Assembly (NCBI RefSeq): GCF_020023385.1 | Contig: NZ_JAIQCL010000001.1 | Coordinates: 620,001 to 684,000 of the forward strand | DNA length: 64,000 nt | Source of the DNA: Planococcus circulans | Lineage (GTDB): Bacteria > Bacillota > Bacilli > Bacillales_A > Planococcaceae | Direction: 5' to 3' | Shown here: positions 25,669 through 33,293 of the stretch, one piece after another | Layout of the letters: every line of letters starts with the position of its first letter | Position numbering within the stretch: the first letter of the stretch is position 1 | Translations under genes and position numbers: made by a program | The notes under the pieces: generated by a model | Told to the model about the DNA's origin: nothing | Database searches by the model: none | The model's input: only the letters and a program-made list of their open reading frames with translations

Positions 25669-26139
25669 GTGAAGAAGTATCATGAGAATTTAATTGATCG
25701 TTCGGTGTTGTTTGTTGAAAATTATTTTGAAACGGAGCGAAAGTCCAAAATTGTAACAAAGGATGGCGTTTTGTATTCCCAAGACTCGGTTCTAACCTTA
25801 ATCGATAAGGCATGTATGATGTTTGCGTCGACATACGAAGGCCGAGTGAAAGCCACGCGGCATAATCTCAAGCAGCATCAAAAAACAACACTTCTCATCT
25901 CGGAAGATGGATTGGCCGCCTATCCCACCAAGTCTCCTGATAAACCTGACTGCGTCTGGATCTTCAACCATCATTACCGGCTGGAAGCAATAGCCCCAAA
26001 CAGGACGCGTATCCTGTTTGACGAATTCAATGTTTCGACAGAGGTCAATGTCTCTATTGGCATCCTGCAAAAACAGCGAAGCCGAATGTATGAAATGATG
26101 TATTATTACTCAGACGTCCGCGAAAGAAATAGGTACTGA
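25669..26139 (+). CDS. comK: Competence transcription factor ComK
   Basis: 157 residues from GTG at 25669, which lies 9 nt after GGGGAG; GTG at 25663 is too close and TTG at 25621 has no ribosome site. Similarity to ComK runs through VLYSQDSVLTLIDKACMMFASTYEGR (matching the B. subtilis region around VDRSCRFFGSSYAGR), TLLISEDGLAAYPTKSPDKPDCVWI and HHYRLEAI. ComK activates DNA uptake genes by binding AT-box pairs in their promoters. The C-terminus is shorter than in B. subtilis, where it carries degradation signals. It is followed by a strong terminator. Confidence 0.85.
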   Translation: MKKYHENLIDRSVLFVENYFETERKSKIVTKDGVLYSQDSVLTLIDKACMMFASTYEGRVKATRHNLKQHQKTTLLISEDGLAAYPTKSPDKPDCVWIFNHHYRLEAIAPNRTRILFDEFNVSTEVNVSIGILQKQRSRMYEMMYYYSDVRERNRY

Positions 26140-26152
26140 CGCCACAAGTTAA

Positions 26153-26206
26153 GACACCTCTCTCTGCACTGGCTTGAAGGCCAATGCAGAGAAAGGTGTC
26201 TTTTTT
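26153..26206 (+). terminator. Terminator of comK
   Basis: GACACCT...TCTCTGCA...GGC pairs with GCC...TGCAGAGA...AGGTGTC (outer arms 26153-26159 and 26194-26200), followed by TTTTTTAT. Confidence 0.85.
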
Positions 26207-26215
26207 ATGTGTTTT

Positions 26216-26553
26216 AACTATGCGGGGGTGTTTGTTGCGGCTAGATGGCTGTCTGCGCTTTTCTTATTGCCTAGCTTCAACGGCCAATTCCTCGGGTTAT
26301 AAGCCACTCTGGTGTCTAGTTCAGCGCCTAGCTCTTCGGGTCTCATAAGTCAACCCAGCTGTGTGGTAAAAAACGCCACTTCGCCCGGCTTCCTAAAACC
26401 TTATTGCTCCTGCAGCACTCTGTGCTTCGTCGCAAAGAGAAGGCTCAAACTATCTTTGAGCCTTCTCTTGCCTGTCAGAGCTAAACAGGCACTTCTACTT
26501 TTCGTGCTGTGCGGCTGAAAACACGCTGCTTCGCCTGATCGTCTTATTCCTTT
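26216..26553. repeat. Degenerate structured intergenic elements related to the 124-bp array
   Basis: This noncoding stretch contains mosaic pieces of the same kind of element as the array that follows: GCTAGATGGCTGTCTGCGCTTTTC near 26240, GTCTAGTTCAGCGCCTAGCTC near 26313 and CAGAGCTAAACAGGCACTTC near 26476. Between them is a perfect hairpin of at least 16 bp (arms about 26437-26452 and 26458-26473, GAGAAGGCTCAAA with TTTGAGCCTTCTC). No open frame with a ribosome site. Confidence 0.6.
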
Positions 26554-26587
26554 CGGAGCTGAACGGCTGCCTTCGCTTTTCTTTATG

Positions 26588-27083
26588 TCCAGACTCCGGC
26601 AGCCAGCCCCTCGAGTCGCTTCACCCTTCCCAGCAATGGCAAAGACCGCCATTACCAGGAAGGCTTCCAGCGCGTGTCGGAGCTACATGGCTGCCTTCGC
26701 GTTTCTGTATGTCCAGACACCGGCAGTCAGCTCCTCGAGTCGCTTAACCCATCCCAGCAATGGCAAAAAAAGCCATTACCAGGAAGGCTTCCAGCGCGTG
26801 TCGGAGCTACATGGCTGCCTTCGCTTTTCTTTATGTCCAGACTCCGGCAGTCAGCTCCTCGAGTCGCTTCACCCTTCCCAGCAATGGCAAAGAACGCCAT
26901 GACCAGGAAGGCTTCCAGCGCTTGTCGGAGCTACATGGCTGCCTTCGCTTTTCTTTAAGTCCAGACTCCGGCAGTCAGCCCCTCGAGTCGCGTCACCCTT
27001 CCCAGCAATGGCAAAGAACGCCATTACCAGGAAGGCTTCCAGCGCTTGTCGGAGCTACATGGCTGCCTTCGCTTTTCTTTCAA
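26588..27083. repeat. Four tandem copies of a 124-bp structured repeat
   Basis: Units begin at 26588, 26712, 26836 and 26960, exactly 124 bp apart. A partial unit (its 3' third) precedes the array at about 26555-26587. Copies differ by only a few substitutions. Each unit can fold: GGCAG..AGCTCC near the start pairs with GGAGCT...GGCTGCC near the end. Inside, CCTTCC..AATGGC pairs with GCCATT..GGAAGG around a 7-nt loop. The last copy runs into the stop codon of the convergent gene at 27080. Open frames across the array have no ribosome site and are not called. Confidence 0.9.
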
Positions 27084-27601
27084 GCAGCATCATCCCTCAT
27101 CAACAAAAAAGCGATTTCGATGGCCCAATTGTTTAAATCAGCTTCTATCTCCGGCTCGGATACATAAAATTCAAAACGGCCGTTCCAGATTTCATCTTCC
27201 CCTTCCCACCGTTTATCGATGTCCAAACCTTCCTGTACCGCCCATTGCTCCAGTGCATCAAGGGATTTATCCAGGTTGTCGGGGTGCCCTTTGTGCAAAG
27301 CGGATAAATAGGAACCGCCGGGTATATAGCTTGCCATCACACGTTGATCCCCTGTCACCATCCGTTTCACGGGTACCCCGACTTCCATCTTGTACTTTCC
27401 TTCTGAATCGCCCATGCACCAATAACGGAAAAATGGAGCTCCTGCGGGTTTAATCCCTTTCGCTTTCAGCCAGTCAAACAACTCTCCCACGAGCCCGTTG
27501 ACTTCTTCCCAGTCCGACAGCCCCGCCAAAATCGGAATTCCGACGTAGGGTTGTTCTGTCCGTTCCTCAACAAATGGTTCACTGATATATTTCTGCACCA
27601 T
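27080..27601 (-). CDS. GyrI-like small-molecule-binding domain protein
   Basis: 173 residues from the ATG at 27601, 8 nt after GAGGAG (an ATG at 27610 is only 4 nt away). A standalone GyrI/SOUL-type effector-binding domain: PYVGIPILAGLSDWEEVNG, KMEVGVPVKR, SYIPGGSYLSALHKGHPDNLDKSL and GRFEFYVSEPE. There is no DNA-binding domain. Such proteins bind or hydrolyse small toxic compounds or modulate gyrase. Its stop codon overlaps the edge of the 124-bp repeat array, so the array replaced its original 3' flank. Confidence 0.8.
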   Translation of the reverse strand: MVQKYISEPFVEERTEQPYVGIPILAGLSDWEEVNGLVGELFDWLKAKGIKPAGAPFFRYWCMGDSEGKYKMEVGVPVKRMVTGDQRVMASYIPGGSYLSALHKGHPDNLDKSLDALEQWAVQEGLDIDKRWEGEDEIWNGRFEFYVSEPEIEADLNNWAIEIAFLLMRDDAA

Positions 27602-27794
27602 CCATCCCACTCCTCTGTATCCGAATCAAGCTACTACTAACTAGTATTCTATACCCGCCGAGACATTCCTTTAAATCGTCTCTGGAAATTTCGGGAAGCT
27701 CCAATCCTTAAAGGCTTCTTCTTTTATCAGCTGCAACATTCGATGGAGTTGAAAGCCAGCCATGAAATTGACACAAATTCTGAAGCTCTTCAAA

Positions 27795-27823
27795 TTGACT
27801 TTGCCTAAGCTAAACTATAATCT
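27795..27823 (+). promoter_or_regulatory. Sigma-A promoter of the tetR-RND operon
   Basis: TTGACT (27795-27800), 17-bp spacer and TAATCT (27818-27823), followed 6 bp later by the TetR-type palindrome. Confidence 0.8.
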
Positions 27824-27829
27824 GTAACA

Positions 27830-27847
27830 AGTGACTGATCGGTCACT
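27830..27847. promoter_or_regulatory. Probable TetR-family operator
   Basis: AGTGACTGATCGGTCACT is an 18-bp palindrome with one symmetrical mismatch pair, placed over the expected transcription start. A partial copy of the half site (GTGACC) follows at 27852. Its position implies autorepression of the regulator and pump. Confidence 0.75.
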
Positions 27848-27878
27848 ATACGTGACCAATTGGTTTAGGAGGGCTCTA

Positions 27879-28697
27879 ATGGACAAAAGAATTGAAATAA
27901 TGAAGCAGGCTGTGCACTTGTTTTCTTTGAAAGGCTTCCATCAAACATCTGTTCAGGAAGTAGCGCAAGCCGTCGGTATTTCCAAAGGTGCTTTCTATAA
28001 GCATTTCGATTCGAAGGAAAATATGTTTGTCGAAATTTTAAAGCAGTATCATGATGAAATCTCGACAGAAATTGCCAATTTCCAGCAGGTCCCCGGTTCC
28101 GACTCCAAAGATGTCTTCAAAAAGAAACTTGAGATTGAGATTGAACGGACCCTCTCCAATCAGGAATTTTTCATGATGGTATTCAAGGATTTACCGCTCA
28201 GTGACAGCGAAAAGTTGAGTTCTTTGTTCGGAGAACTGCGGCAGTCGACCATCACCCTGCACAAAACCATCTTGTTGGATACTTATGGAACGGATATTGA
28301 ACCGTTTCTGCCCGATTTGGTGACGGTACTTGAAGGATTGATGCAGCAGTACATCATTACGCTGGTGATCGAGAAAAAGCATGTACAGATTTCAAGACTC
28401 GTCAATTTCATCACAGCTACCATTGATGCAGTAGTCGACAAATTAGAAACGATGGAACCAGTATTGACCGAGGCGCGTTCTCCGGCCGCGACGATGGAAG
28501 AAAGCTTTCAACAAGTTGCTGAAAAGATAAAAGCCTCTGAAGCAGATCCGGAAAAATTGCTGGCTTCACTAGATTTGCTGAAAGAGCAAGTCGGTAAAGA
28601 AGAGCCGCAGGATTTTCTGATTGAAGCTTTGCTGGTCTATCTGAAACAACATCCTACCATTAAGAATGAAGTCATTTACCTGGAGAATTTTATTTAA
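27879..28697 (+). CDS. TetR-family repressor of the adjacent RND pump
   Basis: 272 residues from the ATG at 27879 (AGGAGGGCTCTA upstream). The N-terminal helix-turn-helix (about 5-50) reads VQEVAQAVGISKGAFYKHFDSKENMF; the rest is a helical ligand domain. It is about 70 residues longer than typical TetR proteins, with an acidic and Lys-rich C-terminal extension (about 205-272, KASEADPEKLLASL). It is 18 bp upstream of the RND gene in one operon behind the palindrome at 27830. Confidence 0.92.
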   Translation: MDKRIEIMKQAVHLFSLKGFHQTSVQEVAQAVGISKGAFYKHFDSKENMFVEILKQYHDEISTEIANFQQVPGSDSKDVFKKKLEIEIERTLSNQEFFMMVFKDLPLSDSEKLSSLFGELRQSTITLHKTILLDTYGTDIEPFLPDLVTVLEGLMQQYIITLVIEKKHVQISRLVNFITATIDAVVDKLETMEPVLTEARSPAATMEESFQQVAEKIKASEADPEKLLASLDLLKEQVGKEEPQDFLIEALLVYLKQHPTIKNEVIYLENFI

Positions 28698-28715
28698 CTT
28701 AAAGGAGCCAAGAAC

Positions 28716-31700
28716 TTGAAGAAAATCATTGATTTTTCCCTAAATAATAAATTTGCGATATGGATTTTGACCATTATGGTCGTTGTTGCCGGCCTATATG
28801 CAGGATTGACGATGAAACAGGAATCCATTCCAAGCATCACTTTGCCTGCTGTAACTGTCGTCACTACCTACCCGGGTGCTGCACCTGACGAAATCATGGA
28901 AGAAGTCACCATTCCGATGGAACAGCGCATTCAAAATATGAACGGCGTCGAGCTGATGACATCCACATCGATGGCAAATGCCTCCACCATTCAAGTCCAA
29001 TACGATTTTGATGTCGATATGGACGAAGCGACCCGCGAATTGGAAGATGCTTTATCCCAAATTTCGATTCCCGAAGCAGCCAATGAGCCACAGGTTTCCC
29101 GCCTCAGTTTGGATGCCTTTCCTATCCTGACATTGAGCATCAGCAATTCGGGTAGTTCACTTGAAGAGTTGACAGCCACTGTTGAAGACAATGTGCTGCC
29201 CGCCCTTGAAGGGGTATCCGGTTTGTCCGATGCACAGGTTTCCGGCCAGCGCGTGCAGAAAGTCACCATGGCCTTTGATCAGGAAGCTCTTGCACAATAT
29301 GGCTTGACTGAAGAAACGATCCAACAATTGATCCAAGGTTCGAAGCTGACCTTCCCACTGGGATTGACGGAATTCGATGGAGAACTTAAAAACCTGGTCA
29401 TCGATGGCGATATCACATCTGTCGATGATTTGAAAAACCTGCAGATTCCAGCGATCCCTCAAGCAGCAGCTGCTGCTCCAGGCGAAGTACCTGCTGCTGC
29501 GGGTGCCGAGGATCCTGTTGCTCAAGCTCCGGCTGCACCTGATGCCGCTGCGGGCGCACAGCCCCCTTCTGCTCAGGCACCTGCTGCTGTTCCTACTGCC
29601 ATTCCTACCGTCGCATTAAGCGAATTGGCGGAGATTGAAGTAGTCAGCGAAGCGGAATCAATTTCACGTACAAACGGTGAAGAATCAATCGGAATCTCGA
29701 TTGTCAAATCGCCTGATGCCAATACCGTTGAAGTGGTTAATGAGGTCAAAGACATCGTCGCAGATGTCGAGGAAGAATACGGTTTGACCGTTGCCTCTAC
29801 TTTTGACCAGGGTGAACCCATTGAGAAATCGGTGGAAACGATGCTCAGCAAAGCGCTGTTCGGTATTTTATTCGCTGTCGTCATCATTTTGATGTTCCTG
29901 CGCAGCTTTAAAACGACATTGATTTCGATCATTTCCATCCCCTTGTCGTTATTGATGGCGATTTTTCTATTGAACCAGATGGATATCACCTTGAATATCA
30001 TGACACTCGGTGCGTTAACGGTCGCCATCGGGCGCGTAATCGATGACTCAATCGTCGTTATTGAAAACATTTACCGCCGTATGGCCTTACCGGGTGAGAA
30101 ATTGCGCGGCAAAGAATTGATCCGTGAAGCAACACGTGAAATGTTCCTGCCGATTTTTTCATCTACGGTTGTCACGATCGCGGTATTCCTGCCGCTTGCA
30201 CTGGTTAGCGGACAAATCGGTGAATTATTCCTGCCGTTCGCTTTGGCAGTCGTCTTTGCCTTATCAGCTTCGTTATTGGTCGCTGTTACCATCGTTCCAA
30301 TGATGGCGCATTTGATGTACCGCAAGCAATTGCAGAATCTGGGCACTCCTAAATCCACACAAAGAGAGCATAAGCCAGGTAAAATGGCAGCCGGCTATAA
30401 ACGCATTTTGGAATGGTCATTAAACCACAAAATCGTTACGTTCGGTGGAGCTTCCGTAGTCCTTGCGGCAAGTTTGTTCCTGATCCCGGTGATCGGTGTC
30501 AGCTTCCTGCCTGAAGAAGAACAGAAAATGGTCATGGCTACCTACAGCCCGGAACCTGGTCAGACACGCGAAGATGTTGAAGCCGTTGCACTTGATGCAG
30601 AATCTTCCATTGACGGACGCGAAGGCGTTACCTCATACCAATATTCGCTTGGCGGAGGAAATCCGATGGCGGCAATGGGCGGAGGCGGAGATAATTCCGC
30701 GTTATTCTATATTGAGTATGATGATGAATTTGAAGCATTCAGTGACGAAAGCAAAAAACTGATTGAAGAATTGAACGACTCCACTGAATCTGGAGAATGG
30801 GCAAGCCTGGACTTTGCTGCTATGGGAGCAAGTGGCCTGGAAATGTTCGTCTACGGAGACAACGTGGAAGATATCCAAACCGCAATCGATGAAATCCAGC
30901 CATTCATGGAAGATAACGATGGCCTGGAAAATACAGAATCCAGTTTGACTGAAGCTTATGACCAATTCACATTAGTGGCCAGTCAGGAAAGCTTGAGCGA
31001 AAGCGGCTTGACCGCAGCTCAAATCGGCATGGCGTTAAGTGGAGTCGGTGAAGCACCGGTGTTAACCACTGTCACGAATGAAGGCGAAGAGCTTAATGTC
31101 TATATCGAAACAGAAGAAACCGAGTATGCCGGGATTGATGATGTAACGGATGTAGAAATCCCGACCGCACTTGGAACGACGGTTACCGTTGGTGAAGTCA
31201 TGGAAGTGGAAGAAGGCAAATCGCCGGATACCATCAACCGCAGAGATGGGCAGATGTATGCTTCCCTGACTTCAGACGTCCTCGGCAACAATGCTGCTGA
31301 AATCACGACTGATATCGATGAGCAGGTTGCAGAACTTGACCTGCCGGCTGGTGTATCAACTGACCATGGCGGCGTGACTGAACAGATCAATGAATCATTT
31401 ACACAGCTTGGCCTGGCCATGCTTGCAGCCATAGCGATCGTTTACTTTGTACTGGTTGTCACTTTCGGCGGCGCACTCGCTCCGTTCTCCATCCTGTTCT
31501 CGTTGCCATTCACTGTAATCGGTGTTCTGGTAGCCTTATGGATCACAGGAGAAGCCTTGAGTGTCAACGCATTGATCGGCGTCTTGATGCTGATCGGAAT
31601 CGTTGTCACCAATGCTATCGTCTTGATTGACCGGGTCATCCACATGGAGAAAGCGGGATTGACGACACGTGAAGCCCTTCTTGAAGGCGGCGTTACACGT

Positions 31701-31910
31701 CTGCGCCCGATCCTGATGACCGCTTTGGCTACAATCGGTGCGTTGATTCCGCTTGCCATCGGCGTTGAAGGCGGAGGCGGCGGATTGATTTCCCAAGGCC
31801 TCGGCATCACAGTGATCGGTGGATTGATCAGCTCTACTTTATTGACCTTGGTCATCGTACCGATCGTTTATGAAGTCGTGTCAAAATTCCGCAAGAAACA
31901 AGTCAACTAA
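28716..31910 (+). CDS. RND-family efflux transporter (SwrC/YerP-like)
   Basis: 1064 residues, TTG start with AAAGGAG 8 nt upstream. An AcrB/HAE1-type pump with 12 membrane helices in two halves and large extracellular loops. TM4 carries the proton-relay Asp pair in RVIDDSIVVIENIYR, and TM10 is GVLMLIGIVVTNAIVLIDR. The closest known relative by architecture is Bacillus SwrC, needed for surfactin tolerance. Unusual feature: residues about 247-297 are an Ala/Pro/Gln-rich insert (nt 29454-29606) in the first extracellular domain. It needs no partner gene here; none is adjacent. Controlled by the TetR protein upstream. Confidence 0.92.
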   Translation: MKKIIDFSLNNKFAIWILTIMVVVAGLYAGLTMKQESIPSITLPAVTVVTTYPGAAPDEIMEEVTIPMEQRIQNMNGVELMTSTSMANASTIQVQYDFDVDMDEATRELEDALSQISIPEAANEPQVSRLSLDAFPILTLSISNSGSSLEELTATVEDNVLPALEGVSGLSDAQVSGQRVQKVTMAFDQEALAQYGLTEETIQQLIQGSKLTFPLGLTEFDGELKNLVIDGDITSVDDLKNLQIPAIPQAAAAAPGEVPAAAGAEDPVAQAPAAPDAAAGAQPPSAQAPAAVPTAIPTVALSELAEIEVVSEAESISRTNGEESIGISIVKSPDANTVEVVNEVKDIVADVEEEYGLTVASTFDQGEPIEKSVETMLSKALFGILFAVVIILMFLRSFKTTLISIISIPLSLLMAIFLLNQMDITLNIMTLGALTVAIGRVIDDSIVVIENIYRRMALPGEKLRGKELIREATREMFLPIFSSTVVTIAVFLPLALVSGQIGELFLPFALAVVFALSASLLVAVTIVPMMAHLMYRKQLQNLGTPKSTQREHKPGKMAAGYKRILEWSLNHKIVTFGGASVVLAASLFLIPVIGVSFLPEEEQKMVMATYSPEPGQTREDVEAVALDAESSIDGREGVTSYQYSLGGGNPMAAMGGGGDNSALFYIEYDDEFEAFSDESKKLIEELNDSTESGEWASLDFAAMGASGLEMFVYGDNVEDIQTAIDEIQPFMEDNDGLENTESSLTEAYDQFTLVASQESLSESGLTAAQIGMALSGVGEAPVLTTVTNEGEELNVYIETEETEYAGIDDVTDVEIPTALGTTVTVGEVMEVEEGKSPDTINRRDGQMYASLTSDVLGNNAAEITTDIDEQVAELDLPAGVSTDHGGVTEQINESFTQLGLAMLAAIAIVYFVLVVTFGGALAPFSILFSLPFTVIGVLVALWITGEALSVNALIGVLMLIGIVVTNAIVLIDRVIHMEKAGLTTREALLEGGVTRLRPILMTALATIGALIPLAIGVEGGGGGLISQGLGITVIGGLISSTLLTLVIVPIVYEVVSKFRKKQVN

Positions 31911-31930
31911 ATTTGTTGTGAAAGAAATTC

Positions 31931-31963
31931 AGGCAGCTCATTCGTGAGCTGCCTGTTTTTTTA
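31931..31963 (+). terminator. Terminator of the RND operon
   Basis: AGGCAGCTCA-TTCG-TGAGCTGCCT followed by GTTTTTTTATG; perfect 10-bp stem with a UUCG tetraloop. Confidence 0.92.
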
Positions 31964-31979
31964 TGTATTTTTGGGCTGT

Positions 31980-32093
31980 CCGCACCTTATTCGGCCGTAA
32001 CCGCACCTCAAATGGTGAATTCCGCACCTCGACGCCCCATAACCGCACCCCAAACGCTAAACTCCGCACCTCGTCGCCTCTTAACCGCACCTC
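31980..32093. repeat. 21-bp-period repeat, six units (copy 1)
   Basis: The core CCGCACCTC (two units vary by one base) starts at 31980, 32001, 32022, 32043, 32064 and 32085, always exactly 21 bp apart, with 12 variable bases between cores. It fills the space between the RND terminator and the terminator of the convergent DUF1028 gene. The same family, in reverse complement and also with six units, occurs at 47859. In one frame each unit would encode a (S/T)AP-starting heptad, but no start signal is present. Confidence 0.9.
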
Positions 32094-32127
32094 GCATAAA
32101 AATAGGCCGGTCTAATTGAACCGGCCT
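32094..32127 (-). terminator. Terminator of the DUF1028 gene
   Basis: AGGCCGGT (32104-32111) pairs with ACCGGCCT (32120-32127) and is followed on the minus strand by ATTTTTATG. Confidence 0.8.
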
Positions 32128-32133
32128 TTGCCA

Positions 32134-33009
32134 TTATTGCTTTTTCAAATATTCAAGTACCGCTTCATCAATAAAGGCATCTTCCGACCAATGATCATCG
32201 AAGTTCTCGCGCAGCATAAAAGTTTTTAACGCTTCTTTCACGTTCGCATCATAGCTGTTGTGGGCAGCCGGCTCCAATAGACCGATTTTACCCAATTGCT
32301 CTACGACTGCTTCGAACACATCTCCTTCGATAGCCAGCTTTTCTTCTGATGGCGCAGCATACATTTTATGCAGCTCGTACAGCCGCTGCAATTCTTCAAT
32401 CGGCTCCGGATGGTCATCAACGCGCAAATCGACTTTGACATCATTATAGCCGCCATACCCCGCGCCTTTTTGCAGCACATAAACAGCAGCCGACTGCTTG
32501 CCTCGGCTATCCCCTCCTGCGTGTTGAGCTGCGGCTATAGCTGCCAGCATGCGTTCGGCAAGCGGACCCTCCGATTCTTCAAAAGCTCTGCTCATTTCGC
32601 TGACGGTTTTCTCGCTGACGAGGATGTTTCCTTGGCAGGAGTGGTGCTTCCCTACTTTGTGCCCTGCCCAGTCGTAGCATTCATGTCCTGTATACGCACT
32701 CGCTTCACCATCCGAGTTGATGACAGCAACCTGACGCAAGCTTCTGCCGGGATCGTCGGCGACGAGTTTGTCGATCACTTCCTCAGGCGTCAAGCCTTTC
32801 TCCAACAGTTTCAAGCCTTCGGGCCCAAAAGCAGTGTTCGCCCAGGACTGAGTCGCAACCGCTCCTACATCCACTTTCGCCCATGGTACGACTGACCCGA
32901 CTGCCAAAAACTTCGATTGGACCGCCACTCCAACTTCACCTGTTTCCGGATCGGCGGCGACAATTGAAAATGTCGCGACTAACTTATCTTCATGTATGCT
33001 GTTCTTCAT
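32134..33009 (-). CDS. DUF1028-domain protein (Ntn-hydrolase-like)
   Basis: 291 residues, AAAAGGGGG before the ATG. Residues 8-215 form a DUF1028 domain: TFSIVAADPETGEVGVAVQSKF, ALIPWAK-like VVPWAKVDVGAVATQ, EVIDKLVADDPGRSLRQVAVI, GNILV and GGDSRGKQSAA. The remaining 75 residues look like a small helical domain, as in longer family members. The fold is related to Ntn-hydrolases, and the activity is not established. Cytoplasmic; single gene between a promoter region and its own terminator. Confidence 0.88.
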   Translation of the reverse strand: MKNSIHEDKLVATFSIVAADPETGEVGVAVQSKFLAVGSVVPWAKVDVGAVATQSWANTAFGPEGLKLLEKGLTPEEVIDKLVADDPGRSLRQVAVINSDGEASAYTGHECYDWAGHKVGKHHSCQGNILVSEKTVSEMSRAFEESEGPLAERMLAAIAAAQHAGGDSRGKQSAAVYVLQKGAGYGGYNDVKVDLRVDDHPEPIEELQRLYELHKMYAAPSEEKLAIEGDVFEAVVEQLGKIGLLEPAAHNSYDANVKEALKTFMLRENFDDHWSEDAFIDEAVLEYLKKQ

Positions 33010-33168
33010 TTAACATCCCCCTTTTCTCTAGTTTAATCAAAACGTACAGATAGTTAAATCCTTGAACTTTGTGACTAAACGAACTTGGTTATGTAATCAA
33101 ATCCAATAATCCCAGAAATCATATAAACTATTTTTTCAGATTTAAATGATACTTTTTACACACACACA

Positions 33169-33293
33169 TGGTATAATAGGATTATAAAAATCGAGTAAAA
33201 CCCCACTCTCCACCCCTTGGTTTAATCTCTAATCGAGTCCCTCATACATACGCTGGAACATACTTCAGCGCACTAAATGAAGGGGTGAAAAAG
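33169..33293 (+). promoter_or_regulatory. Extended -10 promoter and structured leader with Shine-Dalgarno complement
   Basis: TGG-TATAAT (33169-33177) is an extended -10 element, giving a leader of about 110 nt. CACCCCTT at 33211-33218 is exactly complementary to AAGGGGTG at 33280-33287, which is the ribosome-binding site of the deacetylase gene. A small hairpin CGCTG...CAGCG (33251-33270) lies between. The leader could therefore hide the ribosome site. It does not match a riboswitch class I can recognise. Confidence 0.5.

Noticed and set aside
26585..27167. Several overlapping plus-strand open frames across the 124-bp repeats
   Set aside because: They have no ribosome site, repeat themselves in different frames with the array period, and run into the convergent gene; they are a by-product of the repeat.
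31980..32093. CRISPR array
   Set aside because: The conserved part is only 9 bp and the spacers 12 bp, much too short; no cas gene is present.
33184..33293. c-di-AMP (ydaO-type) riboswitch upstream of the LysM protein
   Set aside because: Such genes often carry one, but the conserved core sequences of that class are not visible here.
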